Positions 34,731 through 46,475 are shown, counted from the first letter of the stretch. The stretch is DNA of 64,000 bases from Aphrophora alni (GCA_963513935.1 OY740773.1:99619291-99683290), one strand, 5' to 3'. Made by a program: numbers and translations. Notes: generated by a model from the sequence alone, not told the origin.

Positions 34731-34870
34731 GTTAGATTAACTTTCTTGTGTTAAATCCCTTACAGTAAGTGATTTCAGAAGGATTTAATATAATTCTGAA
34801 AGACTGGATTTGTACTTCGCTTACATCGGCGAGAAAAATCCGTTTAGATTTTAATGAAACTTAATCAATT
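34500..34870 (-). repeat. Repeat family G, copy with expanded TC tract
   Basis: Read on the minus strand: CGCCGATGTAAGCGAAGTAC, CCAGTCTTTCAGAATTATA, GTAAGGGATTTAACACAAGA, the GA tract, then AACATGTTTCAGGATTAACA. It pairs with 32460-32750 and 41935-42370. Confidence 0.75.
34652..34726. repeat. CT microsatellite inside family G
   Basis: About 37 CT units preceded by a run of C. It occupies the position of the short GA core at 32610. Confidence 0.95.
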
Positions 34871-35280
34871 ACATTACTATAAACAGCGATTAATGTATTT
34901 TCTTGAAAGAAATTAACAAAAGTAGTTTAAAGATCTAAAAAATCCAATAATTAAAATTAGGTTAATATGGAAACAAATTACACGAACTTTCTCACACACT
35001 AATCTAAAGGACGTGAGGTCGGTAATTGTCAGTGAGAATGTGAAATGAACCTCTATAACGAATATTTATATATTTAAGTAAAGCCTAAACTTGCATCGCT
35101 TGTGTCCTAACGCGTTCTCATTTTAAATCGTATTTGACTAAAATCCACTCTTTAAAGACGGCTATCAAGTTAAATGTTTTATATTTTGTCAATTATTTAT
35201 GAACCGTAATATATTTTTAAATGAAGCTCTGTCATTAATCTTCATATTACACTAAAATATGAACGAAACTTTCAGCTCGG

Positions 35281-35312
<32 letters not shown>

Positions 35313-35851
35313 CTGCCATTTGTGGGAGGACGTTTTGGTTAGGTTTTTAGAATTTACTCGTGAGGAAAATATTGGTTAAAGTCGATATTCATTAAATTGT
35401 AACTTTGTTTTTTATAGTTACCACCCAAATTTTGAGTTATAAAAAAAAGTCCGAGATATGGTCAAAATATATCAACTTATCTAATTTTATTAAAATCGGT
35501 CCAAACGTTTATGTAGTAGACAAACAGATTGAAAGACATCATTGCAAAAAATAATTTTTCCCTATTTTGAGACCTTAAAACTGATATATCCGCAAAAAAC
35601 TGGAAATCGATTTTTTTTTGGAGTCAAAACTCTAATAGTGTGTATATACGAAAAAGTCAAAATTAATCAGAAATGGTACAAATGAAGAAGTTTAAAGGTA
35701 CAAACAATTAGTTTATATTAAAACAAATGGGAAAGGAAATATGATAATTGATCCTCTTGAAATATTGATTGTATTGTTTAATTAACACCGATCCACAGAC
35801 TAACCTATACTTCTGCATTATCCTAACAAATGTAAATTTGTTCTTTCAAAA
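34871..35851. other. AT-rich sequence; poly-T at 35281-35307
   Basis: Contains a 27-bp T-run and repeat-like text (AAAATCGGTCCAAACG, ACAAACAGATTGAAAGAC) typical of insect intergenic repeats. No gene before 35852. Confidence 0.4.
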
Positions 35852-37460
35852 ATGAGTGACAATGATAGTTTACCGTCTGATACAGAAAATGAAGCTACCA
35901 AAGCGATGGAAGAATTTATACCGGCAAAATCAAAGGAAAGGTATAAAAGATCATTGGATAAGGCCGGTATTACACTATAATAGTTCTATGTCATATATCT
36001 ATTATCAAATATCTGTGATGAAAAATATTACAGTGTAATGGACCAACTATTATAATAGTTGAACTATGATCATATGTCTATGATCATATGTTCTCCTAGA
36101 GAGAACATATTATAATATTTCCAATCAAAATGGCGTCTAATAAGTTTCAGGGGACGGTAACAGCTACAAAATTTCTAATTTCGGAATGCTGTATATTGTA
36201 AAAAATAGTGACTACAAAATCTTTCTAACCCACAATCTTTTCCTTTTATTTCTTTGATTTAGCTGTTTTTTTACGTAACAATAAACAAATAGTAATAGAG
36301 CTTAAATAAGCACCAAAAGCAAAAAAACTGTTGTTCATCCATTTTGACACAACAATGTGATCAAATTAATATGACAGAGTAAATGGCAAAACATTTTTAT
36401 AATATTTTACATAATATTTTTTCATCATACCTATATCATCATATATTTGATAATAGATATAGCCTGACATAGAACTATTACAGTGTAATACCGGCTTAAG
36501 TATAAAGATTGGTGCGTGAGACCGGATACTACAGAGTTGACGAAAGAAAAGGTACTTTATGGCTTACTTTAAAAGTTTAACTAAGGATCAAGCATTTGGT
36601 CTTATTATATGATGTTACTATCGATGATATCTGTACACAAAATGTTAATATAAGTAAGTTTACAAACTTAATGGCACTGCTAAAAATAAAATCAGAAGGG
36701 TACAAACCAAAAAAAGTTAAAATTATTTGAAAGAGAAGATGTTACTAAATTCATACTAGAAGCAGTTATTGGTTTCAACTCTTATTTCAAAAAAATAGCT
36801 TTTATTTTTGGATTAGCCATTGCTTGCAGGAACTGACTAATTTGACAATGGATAATGTAAAAGACAATGGAAAATAAAATTCTTTCACTTTTACTTACCT
36901 AATACAAAAACAAAACTTTAATGGATTTTGTTGTCCAAAAAGGTGACATGGGAGGGATTATCTTTGTAATTTTAATCAGAAAATACATTAACGTTAGGCA
37001 TAAACAAATCAATCACAACAGGTTTTTCTTAAATTGAAGAAAAAGTGTTTGCACTAAACAGCCAATAGGAATTATGCATATTTGGAAGTCTACTCCCAAA
37101 AATTGCTTTGTACCTTAAGCTCAAAGATCCCAATATACACAGGACATTGCTTGAGACGATCATCAACATCATTGTAGGCAGACGCAGGGGCTGACATTAC
37201 GATTATTAAGCAGGATGGCTGCTGGAAATGAAGGATACATAGATTTCTCAGTCCAAAATAAGCCTAAGATTTCAACACATTTTTTTAGAAATGATGAATA
37301 CAAACAATCGTTCCTGAAAAATACAATGGAGTCCACAAGTATTGTGACAGATGACACCACAGAGGAGCAAGTTACGCCCTTAAGTTCGACAAGACAAAGC
37401 TATTTAAAGCCGTCAACTTCCACTACATTTACTGCATCAAATGTATACTTTAGGAGTTAA
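35852..37460 (+). pseudogene. Transposon tyrosine recombinase (Crypton-like), disrupted
   Basis: It starts at ATG 35852 (MSDNDSLPSDTENEATKAME). FIPAKSKERYKRSLDK follows and, after the inserted element, YKDWC: a helical core-binding domain. Then come SIWSYYMML, KFTNLMALLKIKSEGYKPKK, REDVTKFI and IFGLAIACRN, the last with the box I arginine (codon 36828-36830). Further on are TGHCLRRSS (the H-x-x-R box, His codon 37145, Arg 37154) and GNEGYIDFSVQNKPKIS with the candidate nucleophile Tyr (codon 37236-37238). This is the full order of a tyrosine recombinase, which moves DNA by a covalent 3'-phosphotyrosine intermediate. Crypton-type elements and their domesticated relatives have this layout; DIRS-type elements also carry such enzymes but no reverse transcriptase was found here. 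Multiple frameshifts and stops, and a 535-bp insertion after residue ~36, make it non-functional. The last open frame ends at 37460. Confidence 0.8.
35962..36496. mobile_element. 535-bp inverted-repeat element inserted in the recombinase relic
   Basis: Ends are inverted repeats: GGCCGGTATTACACTATAAT at the left and, on the other strand at the right, AGCCGGTATTACACTGTAAT, followed by TAGTTCTATGTCA and TATATCTATTATCAAATAT. The direct repeat TAA (35959-35961 and 36497-36499) flanks it; TAAG is also possible. Removing the insert and one TAA joins the recombinase frame as ...LDK-YKDW..., which confirms the borders. A 3-bp TWA duplication fits the PIF/Harbinger superfamily. No transposase is encoded. 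Confidence 0.85.
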
Positions 37461-37921
37461 AAACTGAGTATCTAACATTTATACCAAGTAAACATCTGTT
37501 CCAGTTGCTAATTTCAATGTTTGATTAATAATAAAATAATATACTAGTTGTTGATTTTATTTATTGTAAAAAGTTACAGAACACCCTGTAAGATGTGGGG
37601 TTAGGTAAATTCGGCTTCACCTCGTTGTACACAAACACCCCCTTCGAGTGATGTAAAGAAGCCGTTACCTCACTTTTAACGTAAATATCTCTTATAGACT
37701 ACTTCGTCCCATTTCCAGTTTTTCAGACTACTTCGTTAAAGAAACTGGAAATTCTAATTTTTTCAAAATTTGGGTTCAAAGACTATTGTTGAAAAAATGG
37801 TTAATTGTTTTATTTACATATGATTTGTTTAGTTATATGTATAGAGTTATTATTATGATAGTCAAACAATAATTGTCAAGTTTTTAATCGTAATTATTCT
37901 TGGAGATTTATCTTCAGCTAA
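37461..37921. other. Sequence between recombinase relic and family Z
   Basis: AGAACACCCTGTAAGATGTG at 37577 is a TACAGGGTGTTCT-type repeat end on the minus strand. No gene seen. Confidence 0.4.
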
Positions 37922-38390
37922 AATAGTATATTTCATCACTAGGGCCAAAAGCGAAGCTTTTCAATAAAAGATCTTCGGAAAATGAGCGAAGATGAAAAAG
38001 CTTCTTTTGGTCCAAGTGATGAACTATATACTTACTGCAAACATTATAAGAAAACGATTTCTCAAAAATTGAAATGTCATAACCTATTTACCTACAAAAG
38101 TTTGCACAAATTACACATGTTTGCAGCTATTACAGTTGCTTAGTTTGTGTTGTAACGAACAATTATTGCCTTTCCATCTCATTCATTGTATTTTCCGACA
38201 TTTTCCGGACTCATATCAAAAATACAACAATGAACTAAAAGCGATGGTAACAGCTGTTTTAAAGGTTATTTACAATCAAGAGTATCAGTTGTTTTTATAG
38301 ATGCTTTACAATCGTTAATTAATTCGTATAAACGAAGTAACAGCTGATGAAATCGACCTCAGCTGGTGTTTTTAGGTCCTAAGTCCTCTT
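37922..38390 (-). repeat. Dispersed repeat family Z, copy 2
   Basis: Inverted partner of 18594-19013, with the TTCATCACTAGGGCCAAAAG hairpin at its left and CAGCTGGTGTTTTTAGGTCC at its right. It lies downstream of the recombinase relic in inverted orientation, as copy 1 lies upstream of the short frame at 19269. Confidence 0.75.
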
Positions 38391-38539
38391 TCTCAGTAGG
38401 AGGGTATTATGTTGAAAATTAATGCTATTATTATTTATATAAGTACAACAAATATATAGATTTTTAAAATTTCACTTTACTTATTGACTTACTCTTGTAT
38501 ATACTTTTTTAATATATACACACCTACGGAGCCCGGTTA

Positions 38540-38785
38540 TAGCCCAGTCAACATCAAGGCAGTAGTGATATAATTACAAAACCTGTGTAACAACTGTTTT
38601 AAATAAACTTAACCTGATGGGTAAGACACATCAACCCATTTGAACAATTTCTACAAGGTCCAAGAAACCAACTTCTTACATTTAGAGGATATACCTGTAT
38701 TACATATTATGATCGGGCTGAGTAAATACCACAATGGCGTCCAATGTGTGTCCTTTGAAAACAACAACTTTTCATTCTCCTCTAA
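38540..38785 (-). repeat. Dispersed repeat family B, copy
   Basis: Minus-strand landmarks: TTTACTCAGCCCGATCATAA, ATCCTCTAAATGTAAGAAG, TTGGTTTCTTGGACCTTGTA, GTCTTACCCATCAGGTTAAG. Same order as 62145-62270. A 95-codon plus frame at 38640-38927 overlaps and is an accident of the repeat. Confidence 0.65.
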
Positions 38786-39116
38786 ACTAATATATCACGT
38801 ATTAAAGTTCAATGTACAGTCAGTTTTTCTACAATTAGTCTTGTTTCCAAACAAGGTAACCGCATTACATCATAAATCAATTCGGATTAAATATTCCGAT
38901 TTGAAAAAAACGGGAAAACAACACTAACACTTGTGGTGGAATTAATTATGCCATTTCTGAACCTGTTCACTTCGGTAGCGACAACATAACATGCATTGAC
39001 ACGCGCGTATAGTCAAGGTTGATTATGTTTAACCTATAAAAATGTGACCTTAAGTACGACTTTGTGCTTGTTGAATTGTGTTTTATGTGATGCATGAATT
39101 TGTAATATAACCGTAA
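38786..39116. other. AT-rich sequence without recognised feature
   Basis: Nothing that I can support. Confidence 0.4.
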
Positions 39117-40196
39117 CAGAATTGTGTTTTCCAACTTTCCTTACTAACATCCCTTGAGTGAAAAGAAGCCAAAAACTAACATAAATGAGTGGTCTATCTC
39201 ATTTCGTTGTTTGTCTGTCCATCCGTATATAAAATTGATTTTTTTAAAAAACAGTTTTACACAATTGAATCAAATTTTGATGGATTGTTGCTATTATTAG
39301 TTTCAGTGAGTAGGTTAAGTTTCAGTATTGCAACCCAACTGAAACTTAATAAAATGGCGGCAATTAAAAACTTTATAACTAGCCATTTTACAAGAACAAC
39401 AAATTTTAGTAAAATTTAATTCAAATCCATAGTAGCTTTTATTTTTTAAATCGGACGAAAAAAACCTGAAATTTGGACTTTCTCGTCCGAATGTTCTTTT
39501 TCTGCAAAGTGTTTATTTCAAATTGTTGATTTTGAAAAAAAAAACAGCTAGTTTCATTGTTGATACATTTACAGCAGACTGCTCAGCTGATCTATTGTTT
39601 GTAATAACAGCTGATTCCTACTATCAATAAGTAATTACGTCAATTCTTACTTATTTAATTTCGTAAAAGACATTTTTCTACAACTGAAATTTCAGTTGAG
39701 AAATTGTTAACAGACAAATGTGAATACAATTCCAATTAAAATTTATACCTAAAAACAACATTTATTCATTACATTGTTCAGGAATATAGCCATGCACTAC
39801 CGCACAATAAAATCCAAATTCTGTTTGTTTTTCACACAATTTTAAAAACAACTGGATTTGCCATAAAATTTACTAAAAATTGTTGTTCTTTTAAATTGTT
39901 TGTAAAATGCTTAGGTTTAGAGTTATTTCAATGTAAAACTTTTGAATGCCCGCCATTTTGAAACGAGTTGTGTTACAATTTTGAAACTAAACATACTAAC
40001 TGAAACTAATAATACCAACAATTTACTAAAATATGGTGAAATTTTGTAGAGCCGTTTTTTAAAACACAATTTTTATTTAAAAGAAACACATACGGATAGA
40101 CGGACGGCAACCCCTGTATTATTAAGTTTTTGGCTTTATTTTTACTCAAAGAACATAACTGGAAGTTTGGAAGGAGAGTTCGGATACACCCTGTAT
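39117..40196. mobile_element. Old ~1.08-kb foldback with TACAGGGTG-type ends
   Basis: Left arm 39117-39432 and right arm 39850-40196 pair with many differences. Landmarks: GCCAAAAACT, TGTCTGTCCATCCG/TGTCCGTCTATCCG, GTATTATTAGTTTCAGT, AAAATGGCGG and AAGAACAACAAATTTTAGTA. The right end reads ACACCCTGTATATACA. Two short frames inside lack domains. It has the same architecture as the much younger-looking foldback at 44812-45717. Confidence 0.7.
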
Positions 40197-40834
40197 ATAC
40201 AAAAGGTAAATTAAATCAGGAATGTGAACCCCAATATTTAGAAACTCTTAAAATTAAAATTTCAATTGTAGTATGTTCGCTGCTGTTAGATTTCACTTTT
40301 TGGGCTTTTCTATCTAGAAACCGCCATTTTGAAACTGGAATTAAATGTGTAATAAAAGGGTGTTATGGACGACGAGTTTTTGTGTGGATGTCAATTTTTG
40401 AAATTCCCTAAGTTAAAAAAAGTCTGCCTGGCGACTTGGGTCTCAAACGGTCATATCTCGGAGACCATTTTTATCCATTTAATGATAACATAAAATTTAA
40501 CATAAATGAATGAATTTTAAATTTATATCTTATTTTAAGCGCGGAATCAAAAGTCCTCCCTTTCACTTAACCTTTATACTAGTCTACTGAATTACATTTC
40601 TAATGAGTAACATAAATACAAATAAATTTAACACTAAACCATAAGGAAAAACTTAAAACAAAGCCGATATAAGGAAAAAACACAAAATTACAATTTTTCA
40701 ATTTCGACTGTATCGATTTCGATCAACGTTTGCTTAAGTGTAGCTTCTAAGGACGCAAACAAAACCTATTTGTTGCCATTTATAGAAAATGGTACGTGAA
40801 TTATCATTACAAAAACAAAAAAATGGTCATGGGG
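40197..40834. other. AT-rich sequence without recognised gene
   Basis: A 93-codon plus frame at 40130-40411 begins inside the preceding foldback and has a hydrophobic middle but no recognisable domain. CCGCCATTTTGAAAC at 40321 repeats a word of the foldbacks. Confidence 0.35.
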
Positions 40835-41600
40835 TGTTATAAAAATTAAATTTAACTCTCAAAATGTCGTGTATTGGTTATTTTTTAGATATAAAACGTC
40901 CGACTAAATCATCAGTACAAATAATGAGAAGATATTTGTATTGAAAGTGTCAACAAAACAAATAAAATGCAAAATGAAGAAAAAATGTCGATTTTGATGT
41001 ATTAGTGACATGTGAATATTATTGAGACAAATCCGACAAATCACAAGTAAAATAATATTATTGGTTCTGGAATAATTAACAAAAAATAAAAGAACCATGA
41101 GTATAAAATGCTAAATTTTAATCAGATATAATTTGTATAAGGGAAGCATGTTTAAGCACTATTAAAACACTATGAATATATAAATATTTGTTTCCCAAAA
41201 AGGACGTTCATGGACGTTCAATGACTTTTTTTTTGTTTGGGGATAAATTTGTGCGTGTTTTGCACAGTTTGTTTATTTGAACAGTTTTAAACCTACAATT
41301 AGAATATATACAACTGGAAATATGTTATCACTTCAAACAATGAAACACATTATGTAGACAGCTAACTATTTATTTATTGTCTCTGTTTATCTAGGCCGGC
41401 TTGACATTGGCATAGACGTAGACAAATGTGTAATTAGTCGGTATGCAAATGAATTGTTACAAAAACAAATAGGAATAATGACTGTGTAGTGAAGTAGGCG
41501 TTAAGGGTAGATAATTATATAATTTGTATACGTGTCACTTGTATTATATCATACTTGAGTCTAGTAAATACCGTTTGTAAATAAACACAATTTCCTACAT
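40835..41600 (+). repeat. Repeat H, copy 1 (uninterrupted copy)
   Basis: About 765 bp that pairs with the reverse complement of 48195-49925. Landmarks: CTCAAAATGTCGTGTAT, ATGCAAAATGAAGAAAAAAT, GACATGTGAATATTATTGAG, ACAAATCCGACAAATCAC, TAGGCCGGCTTGACATTGG, ATTTGTATACGTGTCACTTG. It preserves the empty site TGTATTAGTGACATGTG where copy 2 carries the 49056-49753 element. Confidence 0.8.
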
Positions 41601-41934
41601 ATGTACATTTCCTAAAGGCCCAAGAGACCAAATATTGGGCGTTACATTGATCTGTTTGTTTAACATGTCAATTTGTTTTATATGACAGAGAACACAGACG
41701 AGGAGTACACCTTAAGAGGGTATATAGTTTTTTCTGTGCGTGGTGGTTTTTCCTAACAACCACAAATAATCAAAATATATTGTTCCATTTTGTTTTTAAA
41801 ACTTTAAACTAATTGTCTACTTTATACCGTTTGCAATTCTCGTTAATTTGTTCTTTTTAAATTTATTTTTAGACAATATTTAATTAATACAGTTTTAAAA
41901 TTTAAAACTATTCTTTTCAACTTGATTCAAGAAA
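41601..41934. other. Family B fragment and AT-rich sequence
   Basis: CCTAAAGGCCCAAGAGACCA and ATTGGGCGTTACA (41610-41655) are the inverse of 47650-47690 in family B. The rest shows nothing. Confidence 0.45.
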
Positions 41935-42370
<436 letters not shown>

Positions 42371-42605
42371 AAATACAGTAAATTCAAATCCTCATTCGAT
42401 AATTTTATGATAGGTTAATCTTTTTTTTTTTTTTAAATAAATTTATTTTCTCATTCCATAATTTTATGATAGGTTAGGTAATTTTTGACTTTTAAAAAAA
42501 ATAAATTTAAATTCTCATTCGACAATTTTATATAGTTTAACCTAACCTATCATAAATTTATGGAATGAGAAATTAAATTTATTTAAAAAAAGTAAAAGTA
42601 TAGAA
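42371..42605. repeat. Short direct repeats ending in an inverted copy
   Basis: Three direct copies of AAATTTA/TTCTCATTC[C/G]ATAATTTTAT (starting about 42380, 42440 and 42495) are followed by an inverted copy at 42538-42595, including GATAGGTTAGGT / ACCTAACCTATC. The second and last copies form a hairpin. Confidence 0.65.
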
Positions 42606-42756
42606 TTTTATTAATTAAAAAAATTGATAAAGTTTTCACTCCCACGAAGGTAACATTTTGTATTTGCTATATATTTTGTTTTCAATGTACAATAATAACA
42701 GAATGACATTTTGTAACGGTTTAGTGAATTATTATCAAACCCTGACGATATTTATT

Positions 42757-42791
42757 GTTAGGTTGGGTTAGGTTAAGTTAGTGGGTTAGGG
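42757..42791 (+). repeat. TTAGG telomere-like tract
   Basis: Six GGTTA-type units with a few changes (GGGTTA, GGTTAAG). Confidence 0.75.
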
Positions 42792-43779
42792 TATTATTAC
42801 TTTATGATTTTTTTCTTCATTTTTTAAACAAAAAGAAAACTGTATAAATACAAATATTCAAATATACCCCAAAACATAAACTTGAATGTAATAAATACCC
42901 CCCCCCCCCATTGGACTCAGAGAATAGCGAGCGTTGCTCAATGATATCGTCCTCTACGCCAGAAACCGTTCATCATAGAACCCCACCTCCCACAACCAAT
43001 CCCACACGCTAAATCCAGGCTTTTGTTAAAAGCAATAATTCAGCATATACGAGCCTTGAATATGACATCCAAATCCCCGTTCGGCCTTCGTTACCTCCAT
43101 CTGATTAACAACTATCTAATTAATAAGTCCATTTTAATTAAGAAAAAACTCGTTAAAATTTACACGTTTAGTTACAATCGTACGACCGCGACCTATAAAG
43201 TATTGGTTCATATTAGTGGCAAATATTGGCAAGTCTTTGTTTAACCTTGAACTCAATCTGGATGACCTTGAATGTAGGAATGCTCATCGGAATGACTAGA
43301 CAACGTATAAATCATTGTAGTCTGTTATTATCTAATCAATCTGGGCGTATTTATATTAAACTGTATAAAATGGTTTTACAACACGTTAGCAGTTTTAAGG
43401 TTATGTACCCAATATAGGGTAACTTTGGTAATCGCAAAACATGTCGACCTCCGGTTTTTGATTCATCTTCAGGTTTCATGACATTTAGGGGGAAAAAAAA
43501 AAAAAAAAAAAGGATAACACTTGCATAGAAGACTATTAAAATTGAGAAAAATTGAATGAAAACTACCAAATTGGCGGCCATTTTAAACAATATTTTTTCA
43601 TATCTCGTGCATTATTGAACTTGTAACACAAATTTTCTGATTTCAATTCTGAATGTAAAAGTGCCTACCTCATCTCTCTAAAATGACAGCTAAGTAGTCA
43701 AAAATATTATTTCGAACCCAAAACTTCTATTTTATAATTTAGATATAGATATATCTACGAAACCAGTTAGGGTCTAGCT
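42792..43779. other. Mixed sequence; C-run at 42899-42909, A-run at 43491-43510
   Basis: A GC-richer block at 42910-43030 holds no gene. Three frames of 63-79 codons (43023-43590) have no domain. TTGGCGGCCATTTTAAACAA at 43570 is a foldback-type word. Confidence 0.35.
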
Positions 43780-43935
43780 GAGACAATAAAGTAGTAGAAG
43801 ACCTGTGTAACATTAAGCATTTCCCTCAAAGCTTAGAAGTATCTTCTGGGTAATAGATTTAGAGGATCTGCTTGTATTTAATTGTATGATGGGGCTGGGT
43901 AAGTACTATAGTGGCGTCAATCAACCTTACATCGT
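43780..43935 (-). repeat. Dispersed repeat family B, fragment
   Basis: Minus-strand: CACTATAGTACTTACCCAGC, CCCATCATACAATTAAATAC, AAGCAGATCCTCTAAATCTA, TACACAGGTCTTCTA. Parallels 38540-38785. Confidence 0.55.
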
Positions 43936-44002
43936 AGTACACATAGAAAATATTATGATGGCAACAAAATAGAATTGGTGATTTTAATTATATACTTTTA
44001 AT

Positions 44003-44075
44003 GTTAGGTTAGGTTAGTACGTTTGGTTAGTTTACGTTAGCTTAGGTTAGGTTAATGGGTTAGATTAGATTAGTA
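44003..44075 (+). repeat. Degenerate TTAGG telomere-like array
   Basis: About ten GGTTA-like units with substitutions (GTTAGTACG, TAGATTAGATTAG). Confidence 0.75.
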
Positions 44076-44811
44076 GAAGGGGTCTTTATCCAGTAAGTTA
44101 AAATTTTGTTCAAGTCTAGCCTCTAAGGACCAAAAAGAAACATTGGCCATGGGGCTGTTTAAAAAACGTCAAAACTCATATATAGATTTTTGTGAAATGT
44201 TATTATTAATGATCCAAATTCTTGTGCAAAAACGTAAATTAGAATAATTGTAAAAATAAAAACAACAAAACAAAACAAAAATTAACCTTACTCGTCATTA
44301 TTAAAATCTTGATTTTTATCTAATACTGTTGAAGCTGCGGATATGTTTAAGTTTAGGTTATTTAAATATATAATTATATGTTAAAAAACAGCATCCATGG
44401 TTCATATTCACATTTTGATTGATAACTACCCAGTTCACATTTTTGGTTTTGGTGATGAGCAAGTGAGAAAATGTGTGCAATGTTTCACACCATTTATTTA
44501 AATTCTGTTGTTTTTAGTGTTTTGGTTTCAGTTAAATGAAGAGAAACTATTCTACAGATCTTTGAGTTACCATCAAAGACCTGTTAACAACTTGTCTGAT
44601 AAACAGACAGTTTGAAACTGATAGTGGACAATAACAAAAACACTAAACAGCTTTTGCACTTTAATTATTCATATGTAGTTAAATAAGTAGACCCATTAGT
44701 TGTCAACCAAACAGGTTGTCTAGTCTCAGTTGTAGCTGCAATATACAGAAACAAAGGAGTCTTTTGCTGTCTGAGAATTTGAATTGTTTACAGTGGTTTT
44801 TACAAACATTA
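44076..44811. other. AT-rich sequence without recognised feature
   Basis: GTCTTTATCCAGTAAGTTAAA and TCTAAGGACCAAAAAGAAAC (44086-44140) look like scrambled family B words. No gene. Confidence 0.4.
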
Positions 44812-45717
44812 TATACAGGGTGATTCACGAAGTTATCCCCACACTTATACAGCTCATTCACTAGTAAAAATAATGAAAAAAGTTCATATAAACAAATGTC
44901 CTATCTCGTTTCGTTTAGCGTCCGTCTGTCTGTATGTGTTTTTTAGAAAAAAAATTCTATCTTAAAAATGGTTTGAGATATCAAGTTGAAACTTTTTACA
45001 TTTAATGACCTTATTAGTGTGCATCTTAGATAAAAGTTTCAAAATAATATAATTTACAGTAACAAAATGGCGGTCATTTAAAATGTTCAAATCCTAATAA
45101 CTTTAAAACGAGTTATGTTACAAAAAAAAAGGCAAGATACATAAAAAATAGCCCCTTTTAATACAAGCATTTTGGTACCTGGTTTATTGATCTAAGATAA
45201 GTAGTAACAGAAATAAGTAAAATTTCCCTAGTAAATGTTGTGTTTTATTCATAATTGCAATATATTTTCAAAATCAAATCACACACAACATTAAAACATC
45301 TTACTTATTTCTGTTACTAATTATCTTAGATCAATAAACCAGGTACCAAAATGCTTGTATTGTATTAAAAGGGGCTATTTTTTATGTATCTTGCCTTTTT
45401 TTGTAACATCACTCGTTTTAAAGTTATTAGGATTTGAACATTTTAAATGACCGCCATTTTGTTTCTGTAAATGATATTATTTTGAAACTTTTATCTAAGA
45501 TGCACACTAATAAGGTCATTAAATGTAAAGAGTTTCAACTTGATATCTCAAACCATTTTTAAGAAGGAAATTTTTTTCTAAAAAACACATACAGACAGAC
45601 AGACGCTAAACGAAATGAGATAGGACATATTTATGTTTATATGAACTTTTTTCATTATTTTTACTAATAGAATGAGCTGTATAAGTGTGGGGATAACTTC
45701 GTGAATCATCCTGTATA
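44812..45717. mobile_element. 0.9-kb near-perfect foldback, TACAGGGTGATTCACGAAG ends
   Basis: Left arm 44812-45220 and right arm 45300-45717 are reverse complements with only scattered mismatches; weaker pairing continues toward the centre, leaving a loop of about 30 bp. Landmarks: GAAGTTATCCCCACACTTAT, CCGTCTGTCTGTATGTG, GAGATATCAAGTTGAAACTT, ACAAAATGGCGGTCATTT, AATGCTTGTATT. Outer ends are TATACAGG on both sides, consistent with a TA target duplication. No protein frame exists. Confidence 0.9.
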
Positions 45718-46028
45718 CAGAGTGTATCGACAATAATTTTTATACATTTTTTAGATAATGTTCGACATGTTGAAACTTCTCATGTTCGATGCTATTCACT
45801 TCACACACAGTTACAAATAAAACACGTATCTTAAACACACAAATAAAAGAAAACTTTTCTGCACATTGTTCAAAATAGCCTAATGTTTCAATAACTCATC
45901 ACCCTCGGTTCATATATGTACACAATTCTGTTGTCCTGGATATGATATTGCTAACGCCTATATTTCTAGTTTATATGCATGCAAAAAGTATGTCAAAAAG
46001 TTAGTACAATATAAATCTTTTTTGATGT
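45718..46028. other. AT-rich sequence without recognised feature
   Basis: A second ACAGAGTGTATCGAC element-like end follows the foldback at 45717. Nothing else. Confidence 0.4.
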
Positions 46029-46475
46029 CTAGGCTTACCCTATCAAATACTACTAGGCCTAGGGCCTACCCTATCAAATACTACTAGGCCTAGGCTTACC
46101 CTATCAAATACTACTAGGCCTAGGGCCTACCCTATCAAATAGTACTAGGCCTAGGGCCTACCCTATCAAATACTACTAAGTCTAGGTTTACCCTATCAAA
46201 TACTATTAGGCCTAGGGCCTACCCTATCAAATACTACTAAGCCTAGGCCTACCCTACAAATACTACTAGGCCTAGGGCCAACCTTATCAAATACTATTAA
46301 GCCTAGGCCTACCCTATCAAATAATACTAAGCCTAGAGCCTACCCTATCAAATATTACTAGGCATAAGCCCTACCCAATCAAATAGGCCTACTACTAAGC
46401 CTAGGCCTGCCCTATTAAATAATACTAAGCCTAGGCCTACCCTATCAAATACTACTAAGCCTAGGCCTACCCTAT
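46029..46475. repeat. ~30-bp minisatellite (CTACCCTATCAAATACTACT), about 15 copies
   Basis: Units of 28-32 bp contain CCTACCCTATCAAATACTAC and a variable AGGCCTAGG/AAGCCTAGG linker with small indels. The linker is nearly self-complementary (TAGGCCTAGGGCCTA). Confidence 0.93.

Noticed and set aside
39189..40411. Two frames of 76 and 93 codons
   Set aside because: They overlap the arms of an old foldback, and their best-preserved words are shared with other foldbacks rather than with proteins.
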